From: Marivivens geojensis
GTDB taxonomy: Bacteria; Pseudomonadota; Alphaproteobacteria; Rhodobacterales; Rhodobacteraceae
Length of the DNA stretch: 64,000 nucleotides
Assembly (NCBI RefSeq): GCF_023540835.1
Contig: NZ_JALKCU010000001.1
Span: forward strand, 1,302,001-1,366,000
Direction: 5' to 3'
Shown here: piece by piece, positions 23,238 through 33,064 of the stretch
Numbering within the stretch: position 1 is the first letter of the stretch
How the letters are laid out: each line of letters starts with the position of its first letter
Notes under the pieces: model-generated
The model's database searches: none
The model's input: the letters and a program-made list of their open reading frames with translations, nothing else
Told to the model about the DNA's origin: nothing
Position numbers and translations under genes: made by a program

Positions 23238-24413
23238 ATGAGTGCGCCTTTTGCGACCGATCCGACGAAAACACGCGGACGTCTTTACCCCGAAGAAGAG
23301 AGCCATTTCCGCTCCCCGTTTCAACGGGACCGCGACCGCATCATCCATGCAAGCGCGTTTCGGCGGCTGAAACATAAGACGCAGGTCTTTATTGAACACG
23401 AAGGTGATTATTTCCGCACTCGTTTAACCCATTCCATCGAAGTTGGGCAGGTTGGTCGAACGATTGCTGGGACCTTGGGTCTGAACCAAGAACTGACAGA
23501 GGCGGTCGCGCTCGCGCATGACCTCGGTCATCCACCGTTTGGTCACACGGGCGAAGACGCTCTACACGAACTGATGGCGCCTTATGGTGGGTTTGACCAC
23601 AACGCGCAGGCCATTCGGATCGTCACCAATTTGGAACGGCATTACGCAGAATGGGACGGGCTGAACCTGACGTGGGAAACGCTCGAGGGGATTGCAAAAC
23701 ACAACGGGCCTGTTGAAGGCGATATTCCGTGGGCGCTTCAGCAGTATAACGCGCTGCATGATCTCGAACTCCACACTCATGCGAGCGCAGAGGCGCAGGT
23801 TGCGGCGCTGTCCGATGACATCGCCTATAACAACCATGACTTGCATGACGGTCTGCGGGCAGAGCTATTCAGCACCGATGAATTGGCGGACTTGCCGATC
23901 CTTCATGACTGCTGGGCAGAGGTCGATAAAAAGTATCCGGGCCTCAACTACTACCGCCGCCGGCACGAAGCCCTGCGCCGTTTCTTTGGCATTTTGGTTG
24001 AGGATGTGATCGCGGTGAGCCAGCGCAATTTGGCAGACCTCGACGCCCACTCGGTCGAGGATGTGCGCCACGCTGGACGGATGATGGTTCAGTTCTCTCC
24101 CGCTCTGTGGGAAGATTTAAAAGTGATCCGTAAGTTTTTGTTTACGCGTATGTATCGCCATCCCAATGTGGTGGAGATGCGCCGCCACGTGACGGCTGCG
24201 GTAAAGGATTTGTTCCCGCTCTTTATGGCGGATCCGACCCATCTGCCAAAGCAATGGCGAAAGGATTTAGAGAACGTCAGTTCAGAGACGGACCTTGCCC
24301 GCATTGTCTGCGACTATATCTCTGGGATGACAGACCGCTTTGCCATTCAGGAACATGCGCGTCTGACCGGATCGGATATAATCGAGAGGACGCGCGTTAC
24401 AAATGTCGGTTGA
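23238..24413 (+). CDS. dgt: Deoxyguanosinetriphosphate triphosphohydrolase-like protein
   Basis: The 391-residue HD-domain protein hydrolyses dNTPs to deoxynucleosides and triphosphate. The metal-binding residues are seen as FRRLKHKTQVF, RTRLTHSIEV and AHDLGHPPFGHTGED, with a later DDIAYNNHDLHDG. It belongs to the shorter type-2 class common in alphaproteobacteria rather than the 500-residue E. coli Dgt. The start at 23238 has AGGGCAG upstream. Its end overlaps the antiporter gene by 11 nt. Confidence 0.9.
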   Translation: MSAPFATDPTKTRGRLYPEEESHFRSPFQRDRDRIIHASAFRRLKHKTQVFIEHEGDYFRTRLTHSIEVGQVGRTIAGTLGLNQELTEAVALAHDLGHPPFGHTGEDALHELMAPYGGFDHNAQAIRIVTNLERHYAEWDGLNLTWETLEGIAKHNGPVEGDIPWALQQYNALHDLELHTHASAEAQVAALSDDIAYNNHDLHDGLRAELFSTDELADLPILHDCWAEVDKKYPGLNYYRRRHEALRRFFGILVEDVIAVSQRNLADLDAHSVEDVRHAGRMMVQFSPALWEDLKVIRKFLFTRMYRHPNVVEMRRHVTAAVKDLFPLFMADPTHLPKQWRKDLENVSSETDLARIVCDYISGMTDRFAIQEHARLTGSDIIERTRVTNVG

Positions 24414-26262
24414 AGGGACAGTAGGGCAGATGGCCCCAGTGATGGCGTTCGCACTCGTTGGCGCCTTGGGGGTCGGATCACAATGGTTGGCGTGGCGGCT
24501 ACGAATGCCCGCAATTGTTTTGATGCTGCTCGCTGGGATCATCGTCGGCCCTGTGCTGGGCATTTTTGATCCTTCCCGCGATATCGGCGCGCTCTTGTCT
24601 CCAATGATCGCGATTGCGGTTGCGATTATTCTATTTGAGGGTGGTCTGACGTTGGAACGTCATTCCCTGTCGGACGCGGCTAAGGGTGTGCGGAGACTGG
24701 TCTTTGTCGGGGCACCAATGGGCTGGATCACCTCTGCGGTGGCCTTGCACTACGCGGCGGGACTGTCGTGGGAAACCTCTGCTGTCTTTGGCGGTATCAT
24801 GATCGTCACTGGCCCCACTGTCATCGCGCCTTTGCTGCGGCAGGCACGATTGTCGAAGCGGCCTGCGAACCTCCTTCAATGGGAAGCCATCCTGAATGAC
24901 CCCATCGGTGCGCTGGCCGCCGTCCTCGCGTTCGAGGTTGTGGTGGTTGCGCGGACCGCATCAGATGGTGGAGCCGCGACGTTCGAATTCATTACAGGCA
25001 TCGGGATCGCCACGGCCTTGGGCCTCTTGGCGGGGTGGGGGGTGTCAAAGTCGTTCAAGCGGGCATGGGTGCCTGAATATATGAAGGTCCCTGTGATCTT
25101 TACTGTTCTGTTAACCGTCTTTGCGCTGGCCGATACCGTTCTGCATGAAAGCGGGCTTTTGACGGTCACGATCATGGGGATATGGATCGCCAACGCCAAA
25201 CTGCCGTCCTACGTCGAGCTGCGCCGTTTTAAAGAACACGCGACGGTTCTGTTGGTCTCTGGCGTCTTTATCTTACTCGCGGCCAACCTCGATTTCGCGG
25301 CACTTGGGCGGCTGGATTGGCACGCGGGTTTATTCGTGGTTGCCGTCATCTTGATTGCGCGACCTGTGGCCGTGTTCACCTCGTTGGCGTTTACGGATGT
25401 GCCGTGGCGGGAACGTATCTTGGTCGCTTTCACGGGGCCGCGGGGCGTTGTGCTGGTCGCAGTGGCGGGGCTGTTCGGGGAACGCCTTGCGGAGATAGGG
25501 GTCGAAGATGGGGCCGTTGTGGCACCGCTCGCCTTTGTCCTTGTCGCGACGAGCGTGGTTCTTCATGGATTTACGCTTGCGCCCTTTGCGCGGTTCCTTG
25601 GCCTGACAGGCGGGGAACGTCCGGGGGTTATTATCGCGGGTGGGTCACGGTGGGCGACGGCTCTTGCTGAGGCGCTGAAAAAGGCTGATGTTCGCGCATT
25701 GATCACAGATCCAAACCACATCCACCTGCGTCATGCGCGTGCCGCTGGGGTGCCAACCTTTACGGGTGATATTCTGTCGGAGGCGGCAGAGGACCGACTG
25801 GAATGGGTGGGCTTTCAGACCATCATCGCGGCGACTGACAATGATGCCTATAACACGCTGGTCGCGACCGACCTTGGCCCCGAATTCGGGCGGGATCGTG
25901 TCTATCAGGTACAGCGCGAAAAAAGTGATAGCTCCCGTCATGCCTTGCCCAATAGCTTGGGCGGGAAACCCTTTGGTCCCGAAAAGACCATGCGCGATCT
26001 AGAGGCGATGATGCGTGAAGGATGGCCGTTCCGTGTCACGCGATTGACCGAAGAATTCACCGCCGATCATTGGCGCGAAAAGCGGCCAGATGCCGTATTG
26101 ATCGCGCGGGTTAGTGCCTCGGGCGATATTCGTTTCATTCGCCGCGATGATCAGATTAAGGGCGCGCCTGATGTACAGATCATCTCTATGTTGCCACCCG
26201 GTAGCCTAGAGAGCGAAGCGTCCAAAGTGCGCCCAAACCTGCCAGACGATTTACCTGCGTGA
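24403..26262 (+). CDS. Cation/proton antiporter with C-terminal TrkA-N domain
   Basis: The 619-residue protein has an N-terminal CPA1-type membrane domain of about 12 helices (residues 10-400) with conserved LFEGGLTLE, GPTVIAPLL and the ion-binding EAILNDPIGA. A cytoplasmic Rossmann domain follows (about 405-520, PGVIIAGGSRWATALAEAL and TDPNHIHL). The fusion suggests nucleotide- or redox-gated Na+/H+ or K+/H+ exchange. The start overlaps dgt by 11 nt and the end overlaps the convergent COX1-like gene by 12 nt, so the region is very compact. Confidence 0.88.
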   Translation: MSVEGTVGQMAPVMAFALVGALGVGSQWLAWRLRMPAIVLMLLAGIIVGPVLGIFDPSRDIGALLSPMIAIAVAIILFEGGLTLERHSLSDAAKGVRRLVFVGAPMGWITSAVALHYAAGLSWETSAVFGGIMIVTGPTVIAPLLRQARLSKRPANLLQWEAILNDPIGALAAVLAFEVVVVARTASDGGAATFEFITGIGIATALGLLAGWGVSKSFKRAWVPEYMKVPVIFTVLLTVFALADTVLHESGLLTVTIMGIWIANAKLPSYVELRRFKEHATVLLVSGVFILLAANLDFAALGRLDWHAGLFVVAVILIARPVAVFTSLAFTDVPWRERILVAFTGPRGVVLVAVAGLFGERLAEIGVEDGAVVAPLAFVLVATSVVLHGFTLAPFARFLGLTGGERPGVIIAGGSRWATALAEALKKADVRALITDPNHIHLRHARAAGVPTFTGDILSEAAEDRLEWVGFQTIIAATDNDAYNTLVATDLGPEFGRDRVYQVQREKSDSSRHALPNSLGGKPFGPEKTMRDLEAMMREGWPFRVTRLTEEFTADHWREKRPDAVLIARVSASGDIRFIRRDDQIKGAPDVQIISMLPPGSLESEASKVRPNLPDDLPA

Positions 26263-27324
26263 ACTAAAAAGGCGCGGGGCAAAGAGGCCCAAGAGGATTA
26301 CCACGACCAGAACTGCGGACCCGATGCTCGACATGAGGTGGAGAACGGGGAACTCATTGGTGGAGTCTGGCATATGCCGCATCCCGCCCCGTTGCCCGAT
26401 GGTCATCATCGGGATGTAAGTCAGCAAAAGTGCCAAAGCGAGTGCGCCAGAGTGGACCCAGAGACACCATTGCGGACCCATCGGCAATTTCCATCGGAAC
26501 CAAGCGGCAAAAAACGCAAAGAGCATCAGGCCGTGCTGGGCAAGGTGGTTGTTTGCGATGAAATAATAGCTGCGTCCGAGGTACATATCGTCCGCCAGCG
26601 TCGACACAAGGTCAAAGGCCATGCCTGTGATCAGAACCAACCCGATGCCGACCGTCAGGTGCGGCTCATCGGGGCGCATCGGGTCGATCATGACAATCGC
26701 GAGGATCGCCAAAAGGATGACCTCGGGCACGATAAAGAGCGACAATCCGATGTCAGCGCCCGTGTGCAGGCGGAAGAAGTTAAACAGACCAAAGGTCATC
26801 AAGGTGATGACCGCAAGGAGGGCAGACCCTAGCTTGTAGGGTTTCGACGTGCAGACGTGCGATGCGCTCGCGAGGATGGTGAGTGTAAGAGCGGTCATCC
26901 GAAAATAGTCTTCGGAGAGGAACATGGCACCTGCAGAGAAGTCTTTGATCTCTGCGTAGTTTTCCAGACGGAGCGGATAAGTGGGGAAACTCGCAGGCCA
27001 GAGCATCGCCCCTGTTTCCCACAGCGCAAGCAGCAATTGAATGGACGCAATAATCAGCGCCGTATTGCCCCAAAGTTTGCCGAGCGGTGCGCCGCGCATG
27101 CCAGCGGTGAACCCAAGGAATGAGGCTGACAGGAGAAACAGCGTTGTCGCGAAAAGCCCGTGGACGTGGCTGATATTCTCATAGGCCGCTTTTACATCGG
27201 GTTCGCCAATCCAACGGGTGAGGGCCATAATTCCGGGGAACGCGAGTTCAATCCTAATGTAGGACACTAACCCGAGCGTGATTAAACCAACAAAAGCAAT
27301 GAGCGAAACAGTAAAGCGTATCAT
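26251..27324 (-). CDS. Ten-helix membrane protein resembling heme-copper oxidase subunit I without its metal ligands
   Basis: The 357-residue protein has about ten transmembrane helices. Parts of it read like a worn-down cytochrome oxidase subunit I. ENISHVHGLFATTLFLL (49-65) recalls helix II with its heme histidine. FIVPEVILLAIL recalls the WFGHPEVYIL helix but lacks the copper-ligand His. YYFIANNHLAQHGLMLFAFF (253-272) recalls the YFVVAHFHYVLSMG helix. YIPMMTIGQRGGMRHMPD followed by SSIGS recalls PMHFLGLAGMPRR. Subunit I is normally above 500 residues with 12 helices. No copper site can be assembled; His53/55 and His260/264 could still bind heme. No other oxidase genes are nearby. Divergent from argS. 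The relationship is my reading of motifs. Confidence 0.6.
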   Translation of the reverse strand: MIRFTVSLIAFVGLITLGLVSYIRIELAFPGIMALTRWIGEPDVKAAYENISHVHGLFATTLFLLSASFLGFTAGMRGAPLGKLWGNTALIIASIQLLLALWETGAMLWPASFPTYPLRLENYAEIKDFSAGAMFLSEDYFRMTALTLTILASASHVCTSKPYKLGSALLAVITLMTFGLFNFFRLHTGADIGLSLFIVPEVILLAILAIVMIDPMRPDEPHLTVGIGLVLITGMAFDLVSTLADDMYLGRSYYFIANNHLAQHGLMLFAFFAAWFRWKLPMGPQWCLWVHSGALALALLLTYIPMMTIGQRGGMRHMPDSTNEFPVLHLMSSIGSAVLVVVILLGLFAPRLFSSRR

Positions 27325-27433
27325 GCTGAATCATCGCTCTACTGGATAGGGTTGGCAAGTGGTAAGATCGCTTGACCGTTGACCTTAGCGCATTGCGTGG
27401 TAAACCCGCCTCGAACCCGAGAAAGACGATAAA

Positions 27434-29176
27434 ATGAACCTGTTTTCCGATATCCGTGCGCTTGTCATTAATTGCCTCGACACCCTCGTGACCGAAGGCG
27501 TGCTGCCTGCTGGTCTCGACTTTGCCAACGTTGCGGTCGAACCACCACGCGACGCGCTGCATGGGGACATGGCGACGAACGCTGCGATGGTATTGGCAAA
27601 GCCCGCGGGCAAGAACCCGCGCGAAATCGCAACGGCTCTTGTTGAAAAGCTGCTTGCGGATCCGCGGATCGACAGCGCTGATGTGGCGGGGCCGGGGTTC
27701 CTCAATATGCGTCTGGCGGGTGCCGTTTGGCCGCAAATCGTGTCTGCGGCTCTAACCGATGCGACCTATGGTCAGTCGTCTTTGGGCAAGGGCATTAAGG
27801 TAAACGTCGAATACGTGTCGGCCAACCCGACAGGCCCGATGCACGTAGGTCACACTCGTGGCGCCGTGTTTGGTGACGCGCTGGCGTCGCTCTTGGCCTA
27901 TGCGGGTTACGACGTGACCCGAGAGTATTACATCAACGACGGTGGTGCGCAGGTCGATGTTCTGGCGCGCTCTGCCTTTGAACGTTACCGCGAGGCGAAC
28001 GGCCAAGAGCCGCATATCGCCGAAGGACTATACCCCGGTGACTATCTGATCCCCGTTGGTCAGGCGCTGAAAGAGAAATACGGCGATAGCCTGCTGGGTC
28101 AGCCCGAAGAGGTGTGGCTCGCCGATATCCGTGAAATCGCGACCGCTGCGATGATGGACATGATCCGTGATGACCTTGCACTGCTTGGCGTCAAAATGGA
28201 TGTGTTCTCGTCTGAAAAGGCGCTCTATGGCACGGGTAAAATCGAAGGCGCGATTGATCAGTTGCGCGGCGATGGCCTGATCTACGAAGGCGTTCTGGAA
28301 CCACCCAAGGGCAAACTGCCTGAGGATTGGGAACCGCGTGAACAGACCTTGTTCAAATCTTCCGATTTTGGCGATGATGTCGATCGTCCGGTCAAGAAAT
28401 CGGACGGCGCGTGGACCTATTTCGCTCCCGATATTGCTTATCACTTCGACAAGGTTCAGCGCGGCTTTGATCAGTTGATCGACGTCTTCGGTGCCGACCA
28501 CGGTGGTTATGTGAAACGGATGAAGGCGGCTGTTGCCGCGCTCTCTGGCAATCGCGTTCCTCTGGACATCAAACTCATTCAGTTGGTGAAGCTTTTCAAA
28601 AACGGTGAGCCGTTCAAAATGTCGAAACGGGCAGGGACCTTTGTGACCCTGCGCGATGTGGTCGAACAAGCGGGCGCTGACGTGACCCGTTTCCACATGC
28701 TGACCCGTAAAAACGACGCGCCGTTGGACTTTGACTTTGATAAGGTGCTGGAGCAATCGAAAGACAACCCAGTGTTTTACGTCCAATACGCCAACGCGCG
28801 GATCAATTCTGTCGTGCGTAAGGCGACTGAGGCGGGCGTGGATGTATCGGACGCGGCGCTTCGGGCTGCTGATCTGACCAAGATCGGTCATGAAGCCGAG
28901 GTGACCTTGATCAAGAAGCTGGCTGAATGGCCGCGTCTGGTTGAAATCGCCGCGAAAGGCCATGAACCACACCGGATTGCGTTCTATCTCTATGAATTGG
29001 CCTCTGACTTCCATGGTCTGTGGAATAAGGGCAACGATGATATGTCGTTGCGGTTCCTCCAAGAGGGCGATGTTGCAACATCTCAAGCGAAAATCGCACT
29101 GATCAAGTCCGTGGCGGTTGTCATATCGCACGGATTGGGTATTTTGGGCGTCAAACCGGCAGAAGAGATGCGCTAA
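27434..29176 (+). CDS. argS: Arginyl-tRNA synthetase
   Basis: This 580-residue class I synthetase charges tRNA-Arg. It has the N-terminal Add-1 domain, the HIGH-like motif [14 protein letters not shown] (about residues 130-143), the catalytic-domain DGGAQVD segment and a KMSKS-like motif [11 protein letters not shown] near 395. The C-terminal DALR anticodon-binding domain follows (from about 450, [13 protein letters not shown] onward). Length matches the family. It heads a conserved plus-strand run: argS, SPOR, nagZ, scpA, scpB. Confidence 0.97.
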   Translation: MNLFSDIRALVINCLDTLVTEGVLPAGLDFANVAVEPPRDALHGDMATNAAMVLAKPAGKNPREIATALVEKLLADPRIDSADVAGPGFLNMRLAGAVWPQIVSAALTDATYGQSSLGKGIKVNVEYVSANPTGPMHVGHTRGAVFGDALASLLAYAGYDVTREYYINDGGAQVDVLARSAFERYREANGQEPHIAEGLYPGDYLIPVGQALKEKYGDSLLGQPEEVWLADIREIATAAMMDMIRDDLALLGVKMDVFSSEKALYGTGKIEGAIDQLRGDGLIYEGVLEPPKGKLPEDWEPREQTLFKSSDFGDDVDRPVKKSDGAWTYFAPDIAYHFDKVQRGFDQLIDVFGADHGGYVKRMKAAVAALSGNRVPLDIKLIQLVKLFKNGEPFKMSKRAGTFVTLRDVVEQAGADVTRFHMLTRKNDAPLDFDFDKVLEQSKDNPVFYVQYANARINSVVRKATEAGVDVSDAALRAADLTKIGHEAEVTLIKKLAEWPRLVEIAAKGHEPHRIAFYLYELASDFHGLWNKGNDDMSLRFLQEGDVATSQAKIALIKSVAVVISHGLGILGVKPAEEMR

Positions 29177-29254
29177 AGCGTCCGATTGTCGGCAAAGCAG
29201 GCAACCAAAATGGATCGTCGGGGCAGACGGAAACCCGACGGCGATGAGGCAACG

Positions 29255-30280
29255 ATGGCAGCGTACTCAGACATGAACGCCCGGCAAAACGGGCGTGCAC
29301 TCGATACGGGTAAACTCGTGAACGTCGCTGGGGGATTGGTGTCCCTCGGTCTCGTGATTGGGATTGGCGTATGGGGCTATAAGCTCGTGATGCGCGATGT
29401 CACTGGCGTACCTGTGGTACGGGCGATGGAAGGTGCGATGCGCACTGCGCCCAGCAATCCCGGTGGCGATATTGCCGATCACGTAGGACTGTCGGTGAAT
29501 GAAGTGGCCGCATTGGGCGGTGCTGCAGCGCCCGAAGATGCAGAAACGCTGTTACTTGCACCTCAGATGGTGGCTCTCCCTGCGGAAGATTTGGTGATCA
29601 TGCCCACCGCAGAAGCGGGTGAAGTGATCCCCGAAGGTGTCGATACGCGCGCACCTGCGCCCGAGGCTGACGCCGTTGGTGTGCCGAGCGTTGCTGTGAC
29701 CGACCTCTCTGCCAGCGGTATTCAACCGATGAGCGCTGATGATATCCTCGCGATGGCCGATCAATTGGCAGCGGGCGCAACACGCCTCGAAGACGTGGAT
29801 ACCACTGCCGTGCCACCTGTTGAAACCGCGATCAATGGTGTCTCCTCTGCGGTGATCGCCGATATTATTCCTGCCTCTGTTCCCGGTGTGTCGCGGTCCC
29901 CGCGTCCGATGGCGCGTCCCGAAGGTCTGAACCCGATTGCGGCGGCTTTGGCGGCGGCTGCGGCGGCTCCCGTTGCCGCGCCGCGCACTGTGGCGACCGA
30001 TGCGACCGTGACCACGACCGCGATCCCCGTTGGCACGAACCTCGTCCAGCTTGGCGCTTATGACTCGGTCGAGATTGCAGCCCGCGAGTGGGTTCGTTTT
30101 AACGACCGTTTCCCTGATTTTATGGCGAACAAAGACCGCGTGATCCAGCAGGCTGAACGCGGTGGCCGTACGTTCTTCCGACTGCGTGCAATGAACTTTG
30201 CTGATCTGTCGGATGCTCGTCGGTTCTGCGCGGCTCTGACGGCTGAAGGCACAGACTGCGTTCCTGTCGTGGTGCGCTAA
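29255..30280 (+). CDS. SPOR-domain cell-division-associated membrane protein
   Basis: The 341-residue protein has one transmembrane helix (VNVAGGLVSLGLVIGIGVWGYKLV) and a long periplasmic Ala/Pro/Val-rich linker. The C-terminal SPOR domain (about 265-341) contains NLVQLGAYDSVEIAAREW and RRFCAALTAEGTDCVPVVV. SPOR domains bind denuded glycan strands at the division septum. The start is uncertain: 29255 has AGGC 5 nt upstream, while ATG at 29210 (GCAGG upstream) or TTG at 29186 would add a basic N-terminal tail. The gene is directly followed by nagZ with no spacer, consistent with a cell-wall turnover cluster. Confidence 0.85.
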   Translation: MAAYSDMNARQNGRALDTGKLVNVAGGLVSLGLVIGIGVWGYKLVMRDVTGVPVVRAMEGAMRTAPSNPGGDIADHVGLSVNEVAALGGAAAPEDAETLLLAPQMVALPAEDLVIMPTAEAGEVIPEGVDTRAPAPEADAVGVPSVAVTDLSASGIQPMSADDILAMADQLAAGATRLEDVDTTAVPPVETAINGVSSAVIADIIPASVPGVSRSPRPMARPEGLNPIAAALAAAAAAPVAAPRTVATDATVTTTAIPVGTNLVQLGAYDSVEIAAREWVRFNDRFPDFMANKDRVIQQAERGGRTFFRLRAMNFADLSDARRFCAALTAEGTDCVPVVVR

Positions 30281-31267
30281 GTGGCGCATGGGGCGTTTAT
30301 CCTCGCACCTAAAGGGAGCGAGGTAACTGACTGGGAACGCGGGTTTTTCAAGGATGCTGACCCTTGGGCCTTCATCCTCTTTGCCCGCAATATTGACACG
30401 CCCGACCAGCTGCGCCGTTTGACGAATGACCTGCGGGATACCGTGGGTCGCGATGCGCTTGTCCTGATTGATCAAGAGGGCGGACGCGTTCAGCGGATGC
30501 GCAGCCCGCACTGGCGCGAATGGTTGCCGCCATTGGAACAGGCGGAAACAGCGCGGGATGCGGCGCGAGCGTTTTGGCTGCGGTATCGGATCATCGCCGA
30601 TGAACTGCGCTCCGTCGGGATCGACGCTAACTGTGCGCCAACGTGTGACGTGGCCCAACCTGACACGCATCCGTTCTTGCGTAATCGCTGCCTTGGCACG
30701 GATGCGGCGACGGTTATCGCCAATGCCCGAGCCAGCGCGGAGGGGCATCTGGCAGGGGGCGTTCTGCCGATCTTAAAACACATGCCCGGACATGGGCGTG
30801 GAAAGGTGGACAGCCACCTTGGTCTACCTGTGGCTGATGTTACCTTGGTTGAGGCCTCCGTCACTGACTTTGCCCCATTTCGGGCCTTGAACGATCTGCC
30901 TTTGGGGATGTCCGCGCATATCGTTTACCCTGCAATGGGCGATCGTCCCGCGACGCATAACCCCGATATGATCCGCCTCATCCGCGAGGAAATAGGGTTC
31001 AACGGCCTTCTTATGACTGACGATATTTCGATGGAGGCCCTCAACGGCACCGTCGATCATCGCGGTCTGGTGTCGCTGCAGGCAGGCTGCGACGTGGTGC
31101 TGCACTGTAACGGTGAGGCCGCAGAGATGGAGGCAATTGCAAAGAGCTGCGGTCAAATGTCAGAGGCGGCAATGACCCGCGCAGAGGCGGCGATGGCCTG
31201 TCGGAAAACGCCGGAACCCGTTGACATCGAAGCGATTGAAGCCGAACTTAACGCGCTATTAGCGTAG
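30281..31267 (+). CDS. nagZ: Beta-N-acetylhexosaminidase
   Basis: The 328-residue family GH3 enzyme removes N-acetylglucosamine from 1,6-anhydro-muropeptides in peptidoglycan recycling. It shows LVLIDQEGGRVQRM, the signature KHMPGHGRGKVDSH whose His acts in catalysis, and LLMTDDISMEAL with the nucleophilic Asp. The GTG start is placed immediately after the SPOR gene stop, and no better start exists upstream. An 'IDANCAP' segment in place of the usual NFAP-like motif is within family variation. Confidence 0.93.
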   Translation: MAHGAFILAPKGSEVTDWERGFFKDADPWAFILFARNIDTPDQLRRLTNDLRDTVGRDALVLIDQEGGRVQRMRSPHWREWLPPLEQAETARDAARAFWLRYRIIADELRSVGIDANCAPTCDVAQPDTHPFLRNRCLGTDAATVIANARASAEGHLAGGVLPILKHMPGHGRGKVDSHLGLPVADVTLVEASVTDFAPFRALNDLPLGMSAHIVYPAMGDRPATHNPDMIRLIREEIGFNGLLMTDDISMEALNGTVDHRGLVSLQAGCDVVLHCNGEAAEMEAIAKSCGQMSEAAMTRAEAAMACRKTPEPVDIEAIEAELNALLA

Positions 31268-31274
31268 GGACGGC

Positions 31275-32075
31275 ATGGCCGAACAACAGCAGTTATTCAA
31301 CACCGACCGCGTGAGCGTGTCAGAGCGCCTTGCAGCCGAGGCGCTGGTTGTTGACGTCGGCGCGTTTGAGGGGCCGCTCGACCTCTTGCTGACGCTGGCG
31401 CGGACTCAAAAGGTCGACCTTCTACAGATTTCGATGGTTGCGCTGGCAGAGCAGTATCTTGCCTTCGTCGAAAAAGCCAAGGAACTGCGGCTCGAACTGG
31501 CGGCGGATTATTTGGTGATGGCAGCGTGGCTTGCGTTTCTAAAGTCGCGCCTCTTATTGCCTCCTGATCCGACCGAAGAAGGCCCATCGGGTGAAGAGCT
31601 TGCTGCGCACCTCGCGTTCCAACTTGAACGGCTAGAGGCGATGCGAACCGCTGCCGCTAACCTGATGGCGCGGGACCAAAAGGGCCGTGATTTCTTTGCC
31701 CGCGGTATCCCAGAAGATGTCGAACGTGTGCGGTCGGTGCGTTATACCGCGACGCTGTTGGACCTCATGCAGGGCTATGCGCGGATCAGAACCAAGGACG
31801 AATTCCGTCCCTTTGTCTTTGACCGCGAACACATTGACACGATGGAGCGTGCGCTAGAGCGGATGAAACCGCTGATTGGGTACGCGAAAGAATGGACCGA
31901 TCTGGTGATGTATATGCCGGATGGCTGGCAGGGCGACAACATGCGGACACGATCCGCTACGGCTGCGACCTTTGCCGCAACGCTGGAATTGGTCAAAGAA
32001 GGCAAGATCGAATTGCGGCAAGGCGAAACCTTTGCCCCAATCCAGATCCGTAGGAGAGCGCCACGCGATGGTTGA
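31275..32075 (+). CDS. scpA: Segregation and condensation protein A
   Basis: ScpA is the kleisin of the SMC-ScpAB condensin that organises the chromosome. The 266-residue product has the N-terminal FEGPLDLLLTLARTQKVDL motif at about residues 31-49, a helical middle and a C-terminal winged-helix part. It starts 7 nt after nagZ and overlaps scpB by 8 nt, the standard arrangement. SMC is not in the window. Confidence 0.95.
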   Translation: MAEQQQLFNTDRVSVSERLAAEALVVDVGAFEGPLDLLLTLARTQKVDLLQISMVALAEQYLAFVEKAKELRLELAADYLVMAAWLAFLKSRLLLPPDPTEEGPSGEELAAHLAFQLERLEAMRTAAANLMARDQKGRDFFARGIPEDVERVRSVRYTATLLDLMQGYARIRTKDEFRPFVFDREHIDTMERALERMKPLIGYAKEWTDLVMYMPDGWQGDNMRTRSATAATFAATLELVKEGKIELRQGETFAPIQIRRRAPRDG

Positions 32076-32742
32076 CGAGACTGAAGCCACACACCGCGAT
32101 ATCGAGAGCGAAGAGGCAGAGATCAGCCTCTTTGACGCGCCGCCGATTGGTGAACAGGAGCGCATGGTCGAAGCGATCCTTTTCGCCAGCTCCGAACCCG
32201 TCACGATCCGCGAGCTGGAGGGACGTATGCCGCATGGGTGCGATCCAGCCGAGGCCATCGCCCACCTACGCAAACGCTATGAGGGACGGGGTGTTCGTCT
32301 TGTGCGGGTCGGAGAGGCATGGGCGCTCCGCACGGCGCCTGATCTGGGCTATCTGATGCAGAAAGAAACGATCGAAGTGCGGAAAATGTCCCGCGCGGCG
32401 ATCGAAACGCTGGCGATCATTGCCTACCACCAGCCTGTCACACGGGCCGAGATTGAAGAAATCCGTGGCGTGTCCGTATCGCGCGGCACCATCGATCAGT
32501 TGATCGAGATGGAGTGGATCCGCTTTGGTCGTCGCAAAATGACACCGGGTCGTCCTGTAACATTCGTGGTGACACAAGAGTTCCTTGATCACTTCGGACT
32601 AGAGAGTGCGCGCGACCTGCCAGGTCTCAAAGAACTGCGGTCGGCGGGTCTGTTGGATAACCGTCCACCGCCAGGAATGGGGCAACTGTCTGGTGAAGAC
32701 GACGATGATGATGATCAGGGCGATCTGTTCATCGAAGAGTGA
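32068..32742 (+). CDS. scpB: Segregation and condensation protein B
   Basis: ScpB is the winged-helix (kite) partner that binds ScpA as a dimer. The 224-residue protein shows EQERMVEAILFASSEPVTI, LSRAAIETLAIIAYHQPVTRAEIE-like helices and the GTIDQLIEM segment. The C-terminus ends in an acidic tail with six consecutive aspartates. The start ATG at 32068 overlaps scpA by 8 nt and follows GGAGAG. In many alphaproteobacteria tatABC follows; here it does not. Confidence 0.95.
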   Translation: MVDETEATHRDIESEEAEISLFDAPPIGEQERMVEAILFASSEPVTIRELEGRMPHGCDPAEAIAHLRKRYEGRGVRLVRVGEAWALRTAPDLGYLMQKETIEVRKMSRAAIETLAIIAYHQPVTRAEIEEIRGVSVSRGTIDQLIEMEWIRFGRRKMTPGRPVTFVVTQEFLDHFGLESARDLPGLKELRSAGLLDNRPPPGMGQLSGEDDDDDDQGDLFIEE

Positions 32743-32797
32743 TGTTGTGCGCGTTTGGGTTGTGCTAAACTGTCCGTGAGGCAGTAAAGGATCAGCA

Positions 32798-33007
32798 ATG
32801 AACCAAGACCAAATGATGCGGACGGTGATGCGCCTGTTGATGCGTGTCCTACGACAACGCGGCGTGTTTCAACGGCTTTGGGCAAAGGTTACGGGCAACC
32901 GCAATGACACGCCAGAGGCGCGGGCACGGTCCCGTCAGATCGGTGAAATGACGGGGCGGATAGGCAAAGCAACGCGGGTTCTGCGCGGTATTTCACGGTT
33001 CCGCTAA
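32798..33007 (+). CDS. Small basic protein, function unknown
   Basis: This 69-residue, very basic protein (many Arg, no Cys) is predicted to be helical throughout: MMRTVMRLLMRVLRQRG and RSRQIGEMTGRIGKATR. It follows scpB by 55 nt with AAAGGATC upstream of the ATG. Small Arg-rich proteins of this kind occur widely in the group without known function. It is followed by a copy of the intergenic repeat. Confidence 0.6.
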   Translation: MNQDQMMRTVMRLLMRVLRQRGVFQRLWAKVTGNRNDTPEARARSRQIGEMTGRIGKATRVLRGISRFR

Positions 33008-33020
33008 AAGGGTGAGGTCG

Positions 33021-33062
33021 CGGGGCGCTGCCCCGCACCCCGAGATATTTTCAGCACAAAGG
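33021..33062. repeat. Rhodobacterales GC-hairpin intergenic repeat, copy 1
   Basis: CGGGGCGCTGCCCCG forms a tight hairpin, followed by CACCCCGAGATATTTTCAGC and ACAAAGG. The same plan (GC hairpin, CCCCGRGATATTT, ACAAAGG) recurs at 40914-40958. It lies between two convergent genes, where it may also serve as a terminator or mRNA-end structure. Confidence 0.7.
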
Positions 33063-33064
33063 CA

